A stretch of 64,000 bases of DNA, taken from Mytilus californianus. Taxonomy: Eukaryota > Mollusca > Bivalvia > Mytilida > Mytilidae. The notes below the pieces were generated by a model. That model saw nothing but the letters and a program-made list of their open reading frames with translations, had not been told where the DNA came from and made no database searches. The translations under genes and the position numbers were made by a program. The stretch is taken from assembly GCF_021869535.1 (NCBI RefSeq), contig NW_026262659.1, positions 3,472,001-3,536,000 on the forward strand, read 5' to 3'. Of this stretch, positions 1-11,305 are shown in pieces (position 1 is the stretch's first letter; every line of letters starts with the position of its first letter).

Positions 1-420
1 AGTAAATAATGAATTTTTTCTTCTTCATTTAAATTATTAAAGTTATTATTTTCAGTACATATGTGTTCAAAAAAGGCATTTCTTAGTGTTTTATTATAAT
101 CACAATAGAGTAAAAAATGTTTCTCATCCTCTAGTATTTAACATTCAACGGTTTGTATACTTGAAACATGATAACAATTATTTAAAGAAATTCCTTAGTG
201 TCAACGTCTTTAAAGAGGGAACGGCAATGTAACTTTTATCAGTTTTTCAATAATATAAATCTCTCTCTGTGGTGTCTCTACATTTATCTGACCAAACTTG
301 TTTATTGTATATTGAAAGTGAAATTTCTTCATAATGAAGTTATGAAAGGTGCAAATAGTGGAAAGTATTTAAGACGTGACGAATTTATCGGAAAAGCAAG
401 GTGTGATTATGACGATTGCA
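1..420. other. AT-rich non-coding stretch
   Basis: No coding region, RNA gene or repeat copy recognised. A short open frame on the plus strand near its right end has no coding character. Confidence 0.5.
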
Positions 421-506
421 GGGGCGATTTCAAAAAAGGGGGAGGGGTTCCCAAACCAGGATAAAAGGGGCGGGGAGTTCCAACCCAAGGACCCCCTAAA
501 TGATCC
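421..506. repeat. G-rich low-complexity tract
   Basis: The tract contains runs of four to six G separated by short A-rich or pyrimidine spacers, in otherwise AT-rich DNA. It looks like a decayed interspersed repeat or simple-sequence remnant. No second copy was seen in the window. Confidence 0.4.
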
Positions 507-940
507 GACCAACCTGATCTGACACTGAATTGCGTTGCTTCTAAACATTAACGTGACGTAGTAGGAAAATGAGATTAAATATTTTTATCTCGTTATCGAC
601 ACTCCTTTCAACCTTACGTAGCCAGCACATATAGTTAACCAATAAATAATTTAGTCAAATGTTTGTTTATTTGTCTTCACATCATGAACTTATCTGATGA
701 CCAGAATATTATAGATGAATATGACCACCTGTGAACTATGTAGATACTATGTAACGCCAAGGAATTGTATACTTAACGCATAAACATAAATTATAATTTG
801 GAACTAATCGGTGGCTTACTGTACGACATTGTATGCAAGGAGATCAAAACAGAATTTTCATAGATTAAGAATATCATAAAAATTGAGACGAGGCTTTGTT
901 ATTAAATAGTTTATTCGTTTGTCCATTTCATCATAATATA

Positions 941-1142
941 TAGATATAAGAAGATGTGGTATGAGTGCCAATGAGACAACTCTCCATCCAAGTCACAATT
1001 TGTAAAAAGTAAACAATTATAGGTCAAAGTACGGTCCTCAACACGGAGCCTTAGCTCACACCGAACAGCAAGCTATAAAGGGCCCCAAAAATGACTAGTG
1101 TTAAACCATTCAAACAGGAAATTTAACGGTCTAATCTATATG
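941..1142 (+). repeat. R1a interspersed repeat, about 200 bp
   Basis: Begins tagatataagaagatgtgg and runs through a block reading accgaacagcaagctataaa to a terminus near taatctata. At least five further copies occur here (4193, 19743, 29581, and on the minus strand 35001 and 53731). It shares its first 40 bases and overall order with R1b, so the two are subfamilies. It encodes nothing. Probably a non-autonomous mobile element common in mussels; class unknown. Confidence 0.85.
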
Positions 1143-1160
1143 TATAATATGTCATTGTAA

Positions 1161-1702
1161 AAATAAGAAGATGTGGTACGATTGCTAATGAGACAAATCT
1201 TTTCAAGAGACAAAATAACACAGAAATTTACAACTATAGGTCATCGTACGCCCTTCAACAATGAGCAAAACCAGAAGTCCATTACTAGACGTCTAGTAAT
1301 GGACTTCTGGTAAAACCCATACCGCATAGTTAGCTGTTATAGGCACTGAAATGACAAATGTAAAAAAATTCAAACAAGAAAACTAGCAGCATGATTTATG
1401 TGCAAAATAATGAACGCAAAACAAATATGATATACAGCAATAAACGACAACCACTGAATTACGGGCTCCTGACTTGGGACAAGTACATACAGAATGTGGC
1501 GTGGTTAAACAAGTTTAAAGGCGCGCCAACCTTCCCCTAACCTGGGATAGTGGTGTAACAGTACAACATAAGAACGAACTATACAAATCAGTTGAAAATG
1601 GGTAAAGTCGATAGACCTAAACAAAGCAGGAATACATCTAACGAAAACGCAGAGTAGACGTGGCAGGGTACCTATACATCCCCACTACAAAAAAGACACT
1701 AA
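1161..1702 (+). repeat. R1b interspersed repeat, left part of an interrupted copy
   Basis: Shares the R1 head (aagaagatgtgg) and the R1b block around ccgcatag...agctat. It extends about 300 bp further than R1a, through segments also present at 17040-17545. It stops at about 1702, where a second R1b copy starts; the missing 3' end resumes at about 1968. It contains a private 42-bp palindrome at 1270-1311. Confidence 0.8.
1270..1311. repeat. Perfect 42-bp palindrome inside R1b
   Basis: The left half ends in ccagaagtccattactagac and the right half is its exact reverse complement, with no spacer. An extra A/T pair flanks the two halves. Other R1b copies (for example 1800-1830) go straight from gagcaaa to cccatacc here, so the palindrome is an insertion private to this copy. 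Confidence 0.9.
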
Positions 1703-1967
1703 ATATAAAAAGGAAGATGTGGTATGATTGCGAATGAGACAACTCTCCACAAGAGACCAAATGACACAGAAAATAACAACTATAGGTCAACGTACGGCCT
1801 TCAACAATGAGCAAAGCCCATACCGCATAGTCAGCTATAAAAGGCCCCGAAATGACAACGTAAAACAATTCAACCAAGAAAACTAACGGCCCAATTTATG
1901 TACACAAAATGAACGAAAAACAGATATGTCACACATAAACAAACGACAACCACTGCATTACAGAGTA
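1703..1967 (+). repeat. R1b copy nested in another R1b copy
   Basis: A second R1b head begins at about 1703 and runs to the segment cgacaaccactgcattac. It is followed by the 3' end that belongs to the copy starting at 1161. The copy at 17040-17545 shows the uninterrupted order (aaaagacac followed by atacagatctgag). This is therefore a younger, truncated R1b inserted in an older one. Confidence 0.6.
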
Positions 1968-1992
1968 CACTCAGTACAGATCTGAGTGTACT
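1964..1992. repeat. Short inverted repeat at nested R1b junction
   Basis: agtacactcag and ctgagtgtact are exact inverted copies separated by 7 bases. The right arm belongs to the normal R1b 3' region (compare 17460-17475). The left arm is extra, lies at the junction of the nested copy, and looks like a templated inverted duplication. Confidence 0.75.
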
Positions 1993-2062
1993 GGCAGTTA
2001 TTGACAACTAGTTCAAAGCCAATAGTAACTAATAAAATCATGCATCTAAGACTAAAATATCA
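1993..2062 (+). repeat. R1b 3' end
   Basis: Matches 17475-17545: ggcagtta, an agttcaaagccaata segment, then catctaagactaaaa. It closes the copy opened at 1161. Confidence 0.7.
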
Positions 2063-3595
2063 ATAAGTTCACATACAACATCTAATTGATTTGGTGTATA
2101 GATTTACCATAAATGAATGTGCCTAGTATTTAAATTAATATTTAGTTTGATTTTAATTTACTGATAACCAATATACCAATGAAAACAGTACAAAAAGATC
2201 TTATTATAGCGTTGAATTGGTAACCTTTTAGAATAACTTTAATAAAAAGAAATTACCGATAAGTTTACCCGGATCGTATCTGAATTTCCAGGCTCGGCAA
2301 ACTACATGTACATCTCCGTAAAAACTAGGATGTGCTTTCCGATAAAAATACAACCAAGCTTCCAAACCAAATCTAAATATCTATGGAAGAGTTTACTAAA
2401 GATTTTAAATAATTTGGTAACGAAATCCCTGACTTAATAATTTACCAGTTATGCATAGATTACGTTCATTATAATCCGAGACGTCACAACAAACACGGGC
2501 ATAGCGAACGAGTTGTGATGCATAAACACCGTAAGATGGTGCAGAAAGAATACCACCGTCCAAAAAAAAAGAAGGAAAGTTAACAATTAGGAACGAAAAA
2601 TCGTCACTTTTGTCGTATATTTTTGTACTTTGGTTCAGCCGGGGGTCGATCTGGATGAAAGGCCTACATTTCAAAATTTAGTGGTTGCTTAATTATAAAA
2701 ATTAAATTCCGCATGCACTCTATACGTAAGTAAGGATTTTTATTTTCGGCTTGTAGAAGTCTATAGGTAACCATGATATTTCTATTCTCGAATAAACACT
2801 GTAGATGCACAATTTAAAGTCATTTTATTATTAATTTTAAATCATACAAGTTCAATTAATTTTCAAGTAAATCAAAGTAATGTAAGATTTATAGATAATA
2901 ATAATTTGAATCAGCATTACACTCGACTCCACATATTTAGTAATTCATCGTGATAGAAGTTTGACCGGAATTATGTACAAATGTTTTGATAAACCTGATA
3001 ACCGGATGGTTATATATACCATACTTATCGAAATTATGGCTTTGAAGTAAAGCGGGCTTCAGTTTTGTATTTCTGTCATCATTAACGCCAACTTGCAGTG
3101 CATGAAGTAAATCAACAATGTATATCAAACAAATTTCTTAACATTTTTGAAAATTTAGAATACAAATAAAGTTTTGTAAGATGCGGAATGGAAAGTAATT
3201 TTTGGGGTATCAAAATGGAACGGTATTACTATAGAAGTCTATGGGGAAATTGAAAAAAAAAACAATTTCAAATGGTAACAACTTGAAAAATAAAAAATGT
3301 TTCATTATCAGCATTATTCAGTGTTACGTATTATATTAATAGTCACTACATGTTCTTCTTCAGCATACCATGAAAGTATTATATTGCTCAAATTAAAGTT
3401 AAAGGTTGTACATTTTTTTTCGAATGTTCAAGAATATGTTTTCTCTCTCGTCTCAGTGTAGAAAAATGTCATTAACGTATTTATCAACTAATTCCAAGCA
3501 GGTGATGACTTCTACATAGCATTAGAAGGTTACGAGGCTGATGAATTGTTACACCTTTTATAATAATTCCAAAGTTATAAACAACATTAAGAGAG
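2063..3595. other. Intergenic, no gene recognised
   Basis: AT-rich DNA. The short open frames (minus strand 2405-2674 and 2937-3128) have no recognisable motif. The second starts only from a TTG. Confidence 0.5.
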
Positions 3596-3832
3596 AGAGG
3601 GAAATTCAAAACTCATAAATCGAAAACAAACTGACAACGCAATGGCTACAAAAGAAAAAGATAAACAGACAAACGAAAGTACACAAAACACAACGTAGAA
3701 AAATAAAGACTAGGCAACACGAACCCCACCAAAAACTGGGGATAATCTCAAGTTCTCCGGAAGGGTTAGCAGATCCTGCTCCACATGTGACACCCGTCGT
3801 GTTGCTCATGTTGGTAATAACCGAAACATTCA
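3596..3832 (+). repeat. R2 interspersed repeat, near full length
   Basis: R2 runs from a gagagaggg start, through tcgaaaacaaactgacaacg and gcaacacgaaccccaccaaa, to cacccgtcgtgttgctcat. Other copies lie at 24210, 27205, 44762 (minus), 45033, 47052 (minus) and 59448 (minus), with fragments elsewhere. It is about 240-250 bp and non-coding. In unit C it is flanked by a 9-bp target duplication, so it moves or moved. Confidence 0.85.
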
Positions 3833-4192
3833 ACCTAGTCTGACATTACTCCGACGTATGACAATTTTTTTAAGAATGACTTTAAATATTTCTTGATGCA
3901 TTTAAAGAACGATCACCATCATGGGCTTTAAACAGTATAATCATGATAATATTGGTTTTTATTCTTAAAATGTTATCATGGGAACCAAATTTTAATTTAT
4001 TTATGTCATATGTATGTGTGTAAATAGTTAACAGTTCTGAAACATCTTACACCGTAAGTTAAGCAATTTGTGTTTTTGTTTCTCGTTGCATGAAATATTT
4101 GGCATTGGACTTTCAGTTAACAAATAATCAAAATATTTGATATTTTTCCGATCAAAGCCCTTTAACCTTGAAACTATGTAGAAAATTACTCT

Positions 4193-4275
4193 GGTTGCTG
4201 ACAACTCTCAATCCAAGTCACAATGTATAAAAAGATAGGAATTTTAAGTCAATGTACGGTCTTCAACACGGAGCC
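4193..4275 (+). repeat. R1a fragment
   Basis: Carries the internal R1a piece gacaactctcaatccaagtc through gtcttcaacacggagcc. Both ends are missing. Confidence 0.7.
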
Positions 4276-4583
4276 AGGGCCCTGTCTGCTACATGTCATT
4301 TACAATTAACAGGAAGGCGGGGCTTATTTCAATACACGGTTAGTAGTGGAGTTACGACTTTGGCACTATTTGATTATTTAAATGTATTGAAAGTTCTGTT
4401 AAATATTGTTATATATCAAGGTTTTTGATATTTAGTTGTTATTGTTGACATTAGTTTTTTGTGCAGACCAATGGAAGTAGGAACTTAAAATTGTTCACTT
4501 GAACGCTTTAATATAAAGATAAGAAGATGAACTCTTTACAGCAACAGGATGACTTGATTATTTTCTCGTTTAAATTGTTTTGT
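4276..4583. other. Intergenic, nothing recognised
   Basis: AT-rich sequence between two R1 fragments. Confidence 0.4.
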
Positions 4584-4725
4584 TTCGGGACCTTTTAGAG
4601 CTTAATATGAGTCGGTAGAGATTTTCTCATTGTCAAGGGCTGTATGGTGACATATGGATGCTTTCGTCTGTCATATGGCTCTGGTGGATAGTTGTCTCGT
4701 TTGCAATCATACCACCTTTTTTATT
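4584..4725 (-). repeat. R1b fragment, diverged
   Basis: Read on the minus strand it shows the R1 head (ggtatgattgc, then gagacaac) through the ggccc-like block. It is strongly diverged from the other copies. Confidence 0.6.
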
Positions 4726-4894
4726 TTAAATTTGTGTTGTTATCTAAAAAGGTCAAACTATTTGTTCTGAATATATAAAATAAACGATTATCAATTACTT
4801 GAAATTATAAATAACCTCCAGCATACACCACGAGAGAGAGATGTATATTATGATCGATTGATTTATTATTGTGTTGCTAAATAGTCCGGCGCGG

Positions 4895-5312
4895 GATGTT
4901 TGCGCTTTTTCATAGGACATTTGCGCTTTTTTAATGGACACTTGCTCTTCAATTTTTAGGACATTTGCGCTTTTAAAAAAAGGACATTTGCGCTTTTACA
5001 GTATTTGCTTCTTTAATTACATGGCTATTCTCCTATTTTATCCGGGCTTTGGACCGGTAGGTTTGACCTACCAGACATAGTCATAATTTTCATTATGGTT
5101 AAACGTTTGATAGTCATTTTATAGCACAATCATGTTTAAAAGTTTTTTAATTAACCGACAGTTATAACGATCATGATCATTACTAGTCGATAACTTTAAA
5201 CTCTATGACTATGTCAATTTCAACAACTAACCACAGATATAAGTTCAATTTATTAATCCATTAAAATTACAAGTATCTAGACGTCTATAGGTAAAAAGCG
5301 CAAATGTGCCCC
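4895..5312. repeat. Element bracketed by inverted catttgcgc motifs
   Basis: The left side carries three good and two degenerate copies of a 16-bp motif ending atttgcgctttt (4895-4998). The right side carries the inverse, aaaaagcgcaaatgt (5293-5307). The 300 bp between is non-coding and holds a small hairpin (ggtaggt/acctacc). The layout suggests a small non-autonomous DNA element with sub-terminal repeats. A similar inverted motif pair lies at 41661 and 42292. Confidence 0.4.
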
Positions 5313-6017
5313 CTGTCACGTATGATATCGTTAATTATCGCGGGATTTAAACTCAAACAAGCATGGGATTTCGAGATCAGCGTTGATAAGTCGCTTATGT
5401 GAAACTGGTCTATTGTGTTAGAAAGTTTGCTGGTGACCTTGACCTTGCGATGGGGAGGGAAACGTAGCCCTCTGTTACTCCAAGTATATCCGCCACTGCA
5501 GTTGTCAGTACGTAAACAATAATATTTCACCCCCCTTCCTCGGAGAAAATATGCATTAAAACTGATTCTTTTCGAATGGCTAGTATCATAAAAGGAAGAA
5601 TAATGGTGTATTATTGGGTTGCTGTTACAGTATATTAACACTATATGTATAAGCTTTGTTAAAATTGAGGATGGGAATGGGGAATGTATCAACAACAACT
5701 TGACCAAAGAGCAGTAAAATAGACGTCACACGTATTCACTTAAAAACATGCATTTAGTACACTTAACCCGTTATTGACTACATATACATTTTAACTTCTA
5801 AATCACAAAAGATAAAATTTCATGTCTTATACTCGTACAGCGTTTAAGGATTTAAATTTTCTACTTTTTCGATGTCTTTAAAGATCGATGCATCAATTTT
5901 GAACACGATTGAAGATCATTGAATTAATTCTTAGATTTTTCATCGTTTATTTCAACAAGTGGCAATTCATTGTACAGCCCCAGTTATAAATATTTGTTAA
6001 TCATGTATAAAACATAC
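5313..6017. other. Intergenic or intronic, minus-strand open frame without known motif
   Basis: A 140-codon open frame on the minus strand (5285-5707) overlaps the right end of the element at 4895-5312. It shows no domain I recognise. Length alone is weak evidence in this DNA. Confidence 0.3.
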
Positions 6018-6079
6018 CTGTCGCCAATTTTGTTCTTATTTTCGCTGTCACTTCTTTTGTCGTAGATGGCATCGAACAT
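6018..6079 (-). CDS. Candidate first coding exon, unknown protein
   Basis: On the minus strand an ATG preceded directly by in-frame TGA and TAA opens a 20-codon hydrophilic peptide starting MFDAIYDKR and ending NKIGD. It runs two bases into the next codon and then meets a good donor, CAG/GTATGT. Stop-bounded start, polar composition and donor together fit a first coding exon in phase 2. No partner exon was found at lower coordinates, so the gene may continue beyond the window edge. It could also be chance; I do not recognise the peptide. Confidence 0.25.
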
Positions 6080-6629
6080 TCATTAAAATACACAACAACA
6101 TATGGCAGCATTATAAATGTGAAATTTCACGCGTACATTAAGTTAGATGTGCAGACGAGATGATGACGGCTGTTTCCGAGATCTGTAGTAAAATCATGCT
6201 GTGATTGAAAAGCATTTAGTGTTGTGGGGAATTATCAAGATTATACAGGCACACAGTAAACCGTAATGTTTTTCGTTATAAATGATTTAGACACTTATTT
6301 TTACATTTGTGAACGATAATCATAAATTGTGTTTGGATATTATGTAGTAAACTTAAGTAGTGAGAAAAGTAAAGACAACAAAACCTACCAGGAGCATAAC
6401 AATGCGTAAAGAGTGATACGTTCAGGTACTGTTATTTAAGATTCAAAATATTTCTTTAACTTAAACTTTGTAATATATGTATCATCAGAATACGTTTGTT
6501 TGTTTCGGGTTTTGTTTTGTTTGTTTAGAGAGATTTGTAGGACTTTATGGTTTTCTTGGTTAATACGAATAAAATTGGTATTCTCGCATTTTCTATTACC
6601 ATGATTATACCGTTTTTTTTTGGAGCTAT
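6080..6629. other. Intergenic, nothing recognised
   Basis: This would be the upstream region of the candidate exon at 6018-6079 if that exon is real. No TATA or other promoter element stands out. Confidence 0.35.
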
Positions 6630-6870
6630 ATAAATATAAGTAGATGTACGTGGTATGATTGCCAATGAGAGAACAATCGACCAAAGCTAAAATGAAGATG
6701 ATGTATGCAATAATTATTATATGCAACCATCCGGCCTTCAACAATATATAAGTAAACCCGTACTTTATAGTCGGCTATGTAAAAAGTCCCGACCTCAAAA
6801 TCATGTAACAATTCACTTAGAAAACAAACGACCTAATTCACAACAAATAGTCGACAAAAAACAAAGACAT
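6630..6870 (+). repeat. R1b copy, diverged and shortened
   Basis: Shows ggtatgattgccaatgagag at its head, then the ggccttcaaca block and a diverged agtcggctat block. Small internal insertions separate it from the other copies. Confidence 0.7.
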
Positions 6871-7206
6871 GTGTCTATATAGCATGCACTGGTATACAGG
6901 CCATGCAGAGTCTATAGATGCATTGAATAAATCTAATAGAACCTTTCCAAGATCTGACTTCAAAACCTACACTATCCAATGACAAAATAGTATTACAGGC
7001 AAGGTATATTAAAATATAAAGAAATGTTTTACACAGAACTTCATTTCAAATTCTATTTTATATCAACATGATCAATTAGAACGAAGAAGAGGCATTCGTT
7101 TTTTTTCCTAGTTTGTGTAGTCTTCAAGTCGAGAAATAAAACACGGAACACCACTGGCACCATTCGGAAAAAGCATTACGAATAATTGAGCTATTATTGT
7201 AACCTT

Positions 7207-7503
7207 CAAACTGTGTAACCCCGCCACATTCAATCTTTGCCTGTCCCAAGTCAGGAGTTTGTAATTCAGGGGTTGGCATTTCATGCTGTGTATCATATAA
7301 GTTGTTCGTTCCTTATTTAGTTCATAATTTAGTTTTCTAGTTTGATTTGATTTACATTTGTAATTTCGAGGCCGTTTATAGCTGACTATAAGGTATGGGT
7401 TTTACTCATTATTGAAGGCTGTATGTAGTTGTTAATTTCTGTGCCATTTGGTCACTTGTGGAGAGTTTTCTCAGTGACAATAATACCATATATCTTCTTA
7501 TTT
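7207..7503 (-). repeat. R1b copy, 5' two-thirds
   Basis: Reading down the minus strand from 7503 it follows R1b order: head, ggccatagtc-like block, then caaaccactgaattac and cctgacttgggac. It stops near gtggcggggttac. Confidence 0.8.
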
Positions 7504-8250
7504 ATATAATTATCAACTATAGTAATGATGCTTATCATGTATCAATAGATATCGGCAATTTATAAGCAGCTGCAGCACTTATTATCGCCTCCTTTGGTTG
7601 CCTTTTCGATATCATCAGCTGAGAGGAGATGAATTGTAGATTTGTAGATTAACAAAAACATCGGCAATATATACCGTTTGACATTAATCTTTTGAAATAC
7701 AGTATGTTCAGGAAGCAGTCATTATAAACGCTACGAGAGGTGACCATATGATTAATTTATATCATTTAAAGTTCAATTGGCATCCCCATTTACTTTTCCT
7801 TGATCTCAACAGTTATCCATCAATATTATTATGATCTTTAATCGTCAGAATTATGAATTTAAATTCAAGGTTACCATCACACTTCTTAGAATAATTGAAA
7901 CGTATTAGACTTATGAAAATATGCTGAGCTGTATACAAAGTACCTTTCGCATCGATCTACTAGACACATTAATCGAAACCTCGAGGGCATCATTCGGACT
8001 ATCGGGGACAGGAGTTTGCATAACGTTTCATAGGGGATAGTCCGTTGATTAAGTAGGGTATTGGTCCCTCAGACATGTTGAAATTAAGTTATGAAATATT
8101 GTAACACATTTTATAGAATTTTTATTTTCTTATATACATTTATTTTTTGCGCTATGTTTCAATATCACAAAGAGAACAACGTTACATTTAAGAGACAAGT
8201 ACTTATAAAGTCTGATTGAAAGTGAAAGGCGACACAATTCACTACAGTGT
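7504..8250. other. Intergenic, nothing recognised
   Basis: AT-rich. No repeat copy or coding signal seen. Confidence 0.4.
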
Positions 8251-8312
8251 CTTTGATTGATTGGTTGATTGATTGATTTGTGATTGCTTCAGACTGCATC
8301 AGCACAAAGAAG
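8251..8312 (-). repeat. SINE 3' tail fragment
   Basis: A gattgattg run followed by gcttcagactgcatcagcac. Reversed, this is the tail of the SINE at 62878-63139: a gctg.atg...g block followed by (caat)n. The SINE body is absent. Confidence 0.5.
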
Positions 8313-9125
8313 TCGTGTCAAAAAGGGTTTTTTAAAATTTACAAAAGAAATAAAAGCAGCGAATATTAACAGCAAAATTTGCATCTTAACATGAGAGAAA
8401 TTAATGTGATGCATATGTTATTGGCCTTTCACTAGACTGAAGTACTGAATAAGATAACTCTGAGATCGATACTTCGTGTCCTTTGTCTATGAGAATTTTG
8501 TTTTGTGCTGGATGCTAATCTAATGAATCAAGCCATTTGAAATTAATTTTCATAGTTTGTTCTTATGTTATGTTGTTACATCGCTTCTGACAGCTCACTA
8601 TACGGTATAGGCCTGTTATAGTTTCCCAAGCTAGACAACGAATTCACAAATACTTATGTCAATATATATGGGATAATATAGAAAGAAGGCAATATTTAAA
8701 TGATAGAGGAATACAGTTAAAACAGTGTCCACCATGTTTCAGTATTCGAGACAATCCACCCATGCATCCCTTCCAATATCATCCATTCTATAGCAGCAAA
8801 AGAATATTTCCTGTCTATTTAACAGGTTTCATTGTAAAAAGATCTTCCGAATTCATGTATGAACGGGAACATATGATCAAGATGATATAATTGCAAAACT
8901 GGATATGCCCAAATTTATATATTGAGCTTGACGATTCTTGCCCATGACATCCTTCGTAGCAGTCAAAAACCAAGCAAATTAAAATTAAAGGAAAGCGTTT
9001 ATTGAGTTTTACTCTCATTTTCTGCTGCTTGTGTTACTGTTTAACGTATAACGTTACTGTAAATGAAACAAAAATGACTTATTTTCTGTGGATTATTTCA
9101 TGCAAAAATTCGAAACCTATACTTT
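8313..9125. other. Intergenic with a start-less open frame
   Basis: The plus strand is open for about 95 codons (about 8598-8890) without an ATG near its start. It includes a Cys-Pro-Pro-Cys motif, and I cannot tie it to any family. It may be a transposase remnant or chance. Confidence 0.3.
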
Positions 9126-10445
9126 TTTAGCTCACCGTTCCGAAAGAACGGTGAGCTTTTGCCATCACTTGGCGTCCGTCGTCGTCTGTCTGGTGTAAAC
9201 TATTTCAAACATCTTCTCCTCTGAAACTACTGAACCAATTCCAACCAAACTTTAGATGAATGATGCTTAGGGTATCTAGAATAAACTTTGTGTTTTATTT
9301 ACTGTTTCGTCAAATAACATGGCCGCCATGGCTAAAAATAGAACATAGGGGGTAAAATGCAGTTTTTGGCTTATATCTCAAAAACCAAAGCATTTAGAGC
9401 AAATCTGATATGGGGTTAAAGTGTTCATTAGGTGAAGTTCTATATGCCCTGAAATTTTCAGTTGAATCTGATAACCCATTGTTGGGTTGCTGCCACTAAA
9501 TTGGTAAATTTAAGGAAATTTTGCAGTTTTTGGTTATTATCTTGAATATTATTAATGACAAAGATAAACTGTGAACAGCAAAAATGTTCAGCAAGGTAAG
9601 ATCTACAAATAAGTTCATATGGTCAAAATTGTCTATTGATCCCTTAAGGAGTTATTGCCCTTTAAGGACAATTTTACACAATTTGTTTATCACGTTTTCC
9701 AACTTTAAAAAATCTTCTTCTCTGAAACTACTGAACCAATACCAACCAAACTTAAGCTGAATGATTCTAAGGGTATCTAGAATAAAGTTTGTGTTTTATT
9801 TTCTGTTTTGTAAAAAAAATGGCCGCCATGGCTAAAAATAGAACGTAGGGGTAAAATGGAATTTTTGGCTTATATCTCAAAAACCAAAGCATTTAGAGCT
9901 AATCTGATGAGGGGTAAAAATGTTAATTAGGCCAAGCTCTGTCAGATCTGAAATTTTCAGATGAATCTAACAACCCATTGTTGGATTGCTACCACTTAAT
10001 TGGTAATTTTAAGGAAATTTTGCAGATTTTGGTTATTATCTTGAATATTATTAATGATAAAGATAAACTTTAAACAGCAAAAATGTTCAGCAAAGTAAGA
10101 TCTACAAATAAGGTCGTATGACCAAAATTGTCAATTGTCCCCTTTAGGAGTTATTGCCCTTTAAAATAAATTTTTCACAATTTGTTCATTTAGTTTGCTT
10201 ACTTTCGTTTCAGAGTATCTAGTATAAAATTTGTATTTTCTTTTCTTGTACGCCAAGAAACATAGCCACTATGGCTAAAATGCATTTCTTTGATTTTGAA
10301 GAAAATATGACAGATACAAAGAACATTTCAATGGAAGTTTTAAGACATTCATTAATATATATTGAAAAGCAAAAATAAACATTGACGAAAGATTTAAGCA
10401 AACAATTACAGGTGAGCGATTCAGGCTCTTGAGAGCCTCTTGTTT
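9126..10445 (+). repeat. R5: 1.3-kb molluscan repeat with internal tandem duplication
   Basis: Starts with a hairpin (agctcaccgttc/gaacggtgagct) and ends with ggtgagcgattcaggctctt followed by gagagcctcttg. The ends therefore carry inverted agctcacc/ggtgagc motifs. Inside, a unit of about 505 bp starting at ctctgaaactactgaaccaa (9218) recurs at 9723, and a third, truncated unit begins near 10207. Each unit carries a purine-rich atggccgccatggctaaaaa box. I know this type of sequence as a frequent bivalve repeat. No long open frame, so it is non-autonomous; class not settled. Confidence 0.7.
9129..9157. repeat. Terminal hairpin of R5
   Basis: Perfect 12-bp stem agctcaccgttc / gaacggtgagct with a five-base loop, at the left edge of R5. 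Confidence 0.9.
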
Positions 10446-11135
10446 TTATATTAATCGTAGTTTGACTGGCTAAAGATAACCACAGAACACGCTTTATAAA
10501 ATCATTTATCATACGGACCATCACAAGCCGATCTTCAATGTTGGAATCTTCGGATGAAAAATAAGTGTCTTTATATATATTCTAAGTTATTTGTAACACT
10601 CAAAAGGTCGAATCAATAAAGTCAAGAGTCTTAATCTTGGATGAAATCGCGATTAAATAATGCTGTTGACTGTCCATCGTATAAATGAAAAAAAATATCG
10701 AAGATAGGAAACTTAATGCAGGTAAATGCGTAAAAAAAGTAGTGTTATTTATAAATACGTCATAATAGCGTAACGTCACACTGTCTGATACATGACGCAA
10801 TATTTTGTATCACCAATTTATCTATTTACAGGAAAGGAAAAGAAGACTCCAACTCAAGACATGATCTATTGTTGTTGAATGAGGACACCAAAAAAACTGA
10901 AAGAACTTTTCTATTAAACATGTTTAAATCTGTTTTAATTGGTTTGCTTTATGTTTGCTTTATAATATATGCTGTAGATGTTAAACGGTTGAAATTAAAA
11001 CCATATTATGCAAAAATGTCAACTCTCTTCATATGTGTCAATTGTTTTCCATGGTCTCCATGAGCGTGTACAATTTTTCAAACAGGCGGGGATTTTCATC
11101 AGATTACAGCATATGAGTTAACTCTTAGCTATATA
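10446..11135. other. Intergenic, nothing recognised
   Basis: Small open frames on both strands have no recognisable motif. Confidence 0.4.
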
Positions 11136-11305
11136 TAATGAGGAGATCTGGTATGATTGACATGAAACAACTATCCATCAAAGTTTATAAAGGAAGCGGA
11201 TTTCAGGACTTATAGGCAACCGTACGGCCTTCATCATTAGAAAAACCATATCGTACATGTCGTATAGTCGACTGCAAAAGGCCCCGATATCCATGATTAC
11301 AATTA
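11136..11305 (+). repeat. R1b copy, truncated
   Basis: Runs from the head aggagatctggtatgattga, through cgtacggccttcatcattag, to aaaaggccccgatatccatg. The 3' part is absent. Confidence 0.75.

Noticed and set aside
5285-5707. 140-codon minus-strand frame
   Set aside because: Overlaps the end of a putative mobile element, has no motif or splice sites, and its length can arise by chance in 64 kb.
8598-8890. Open plus-strand stretch with a Cys-Pro-Pro-Cys motif
   Set aside because: No start codon near its beginning and no recognisable family; considered as a transposase remnant but not supportable.
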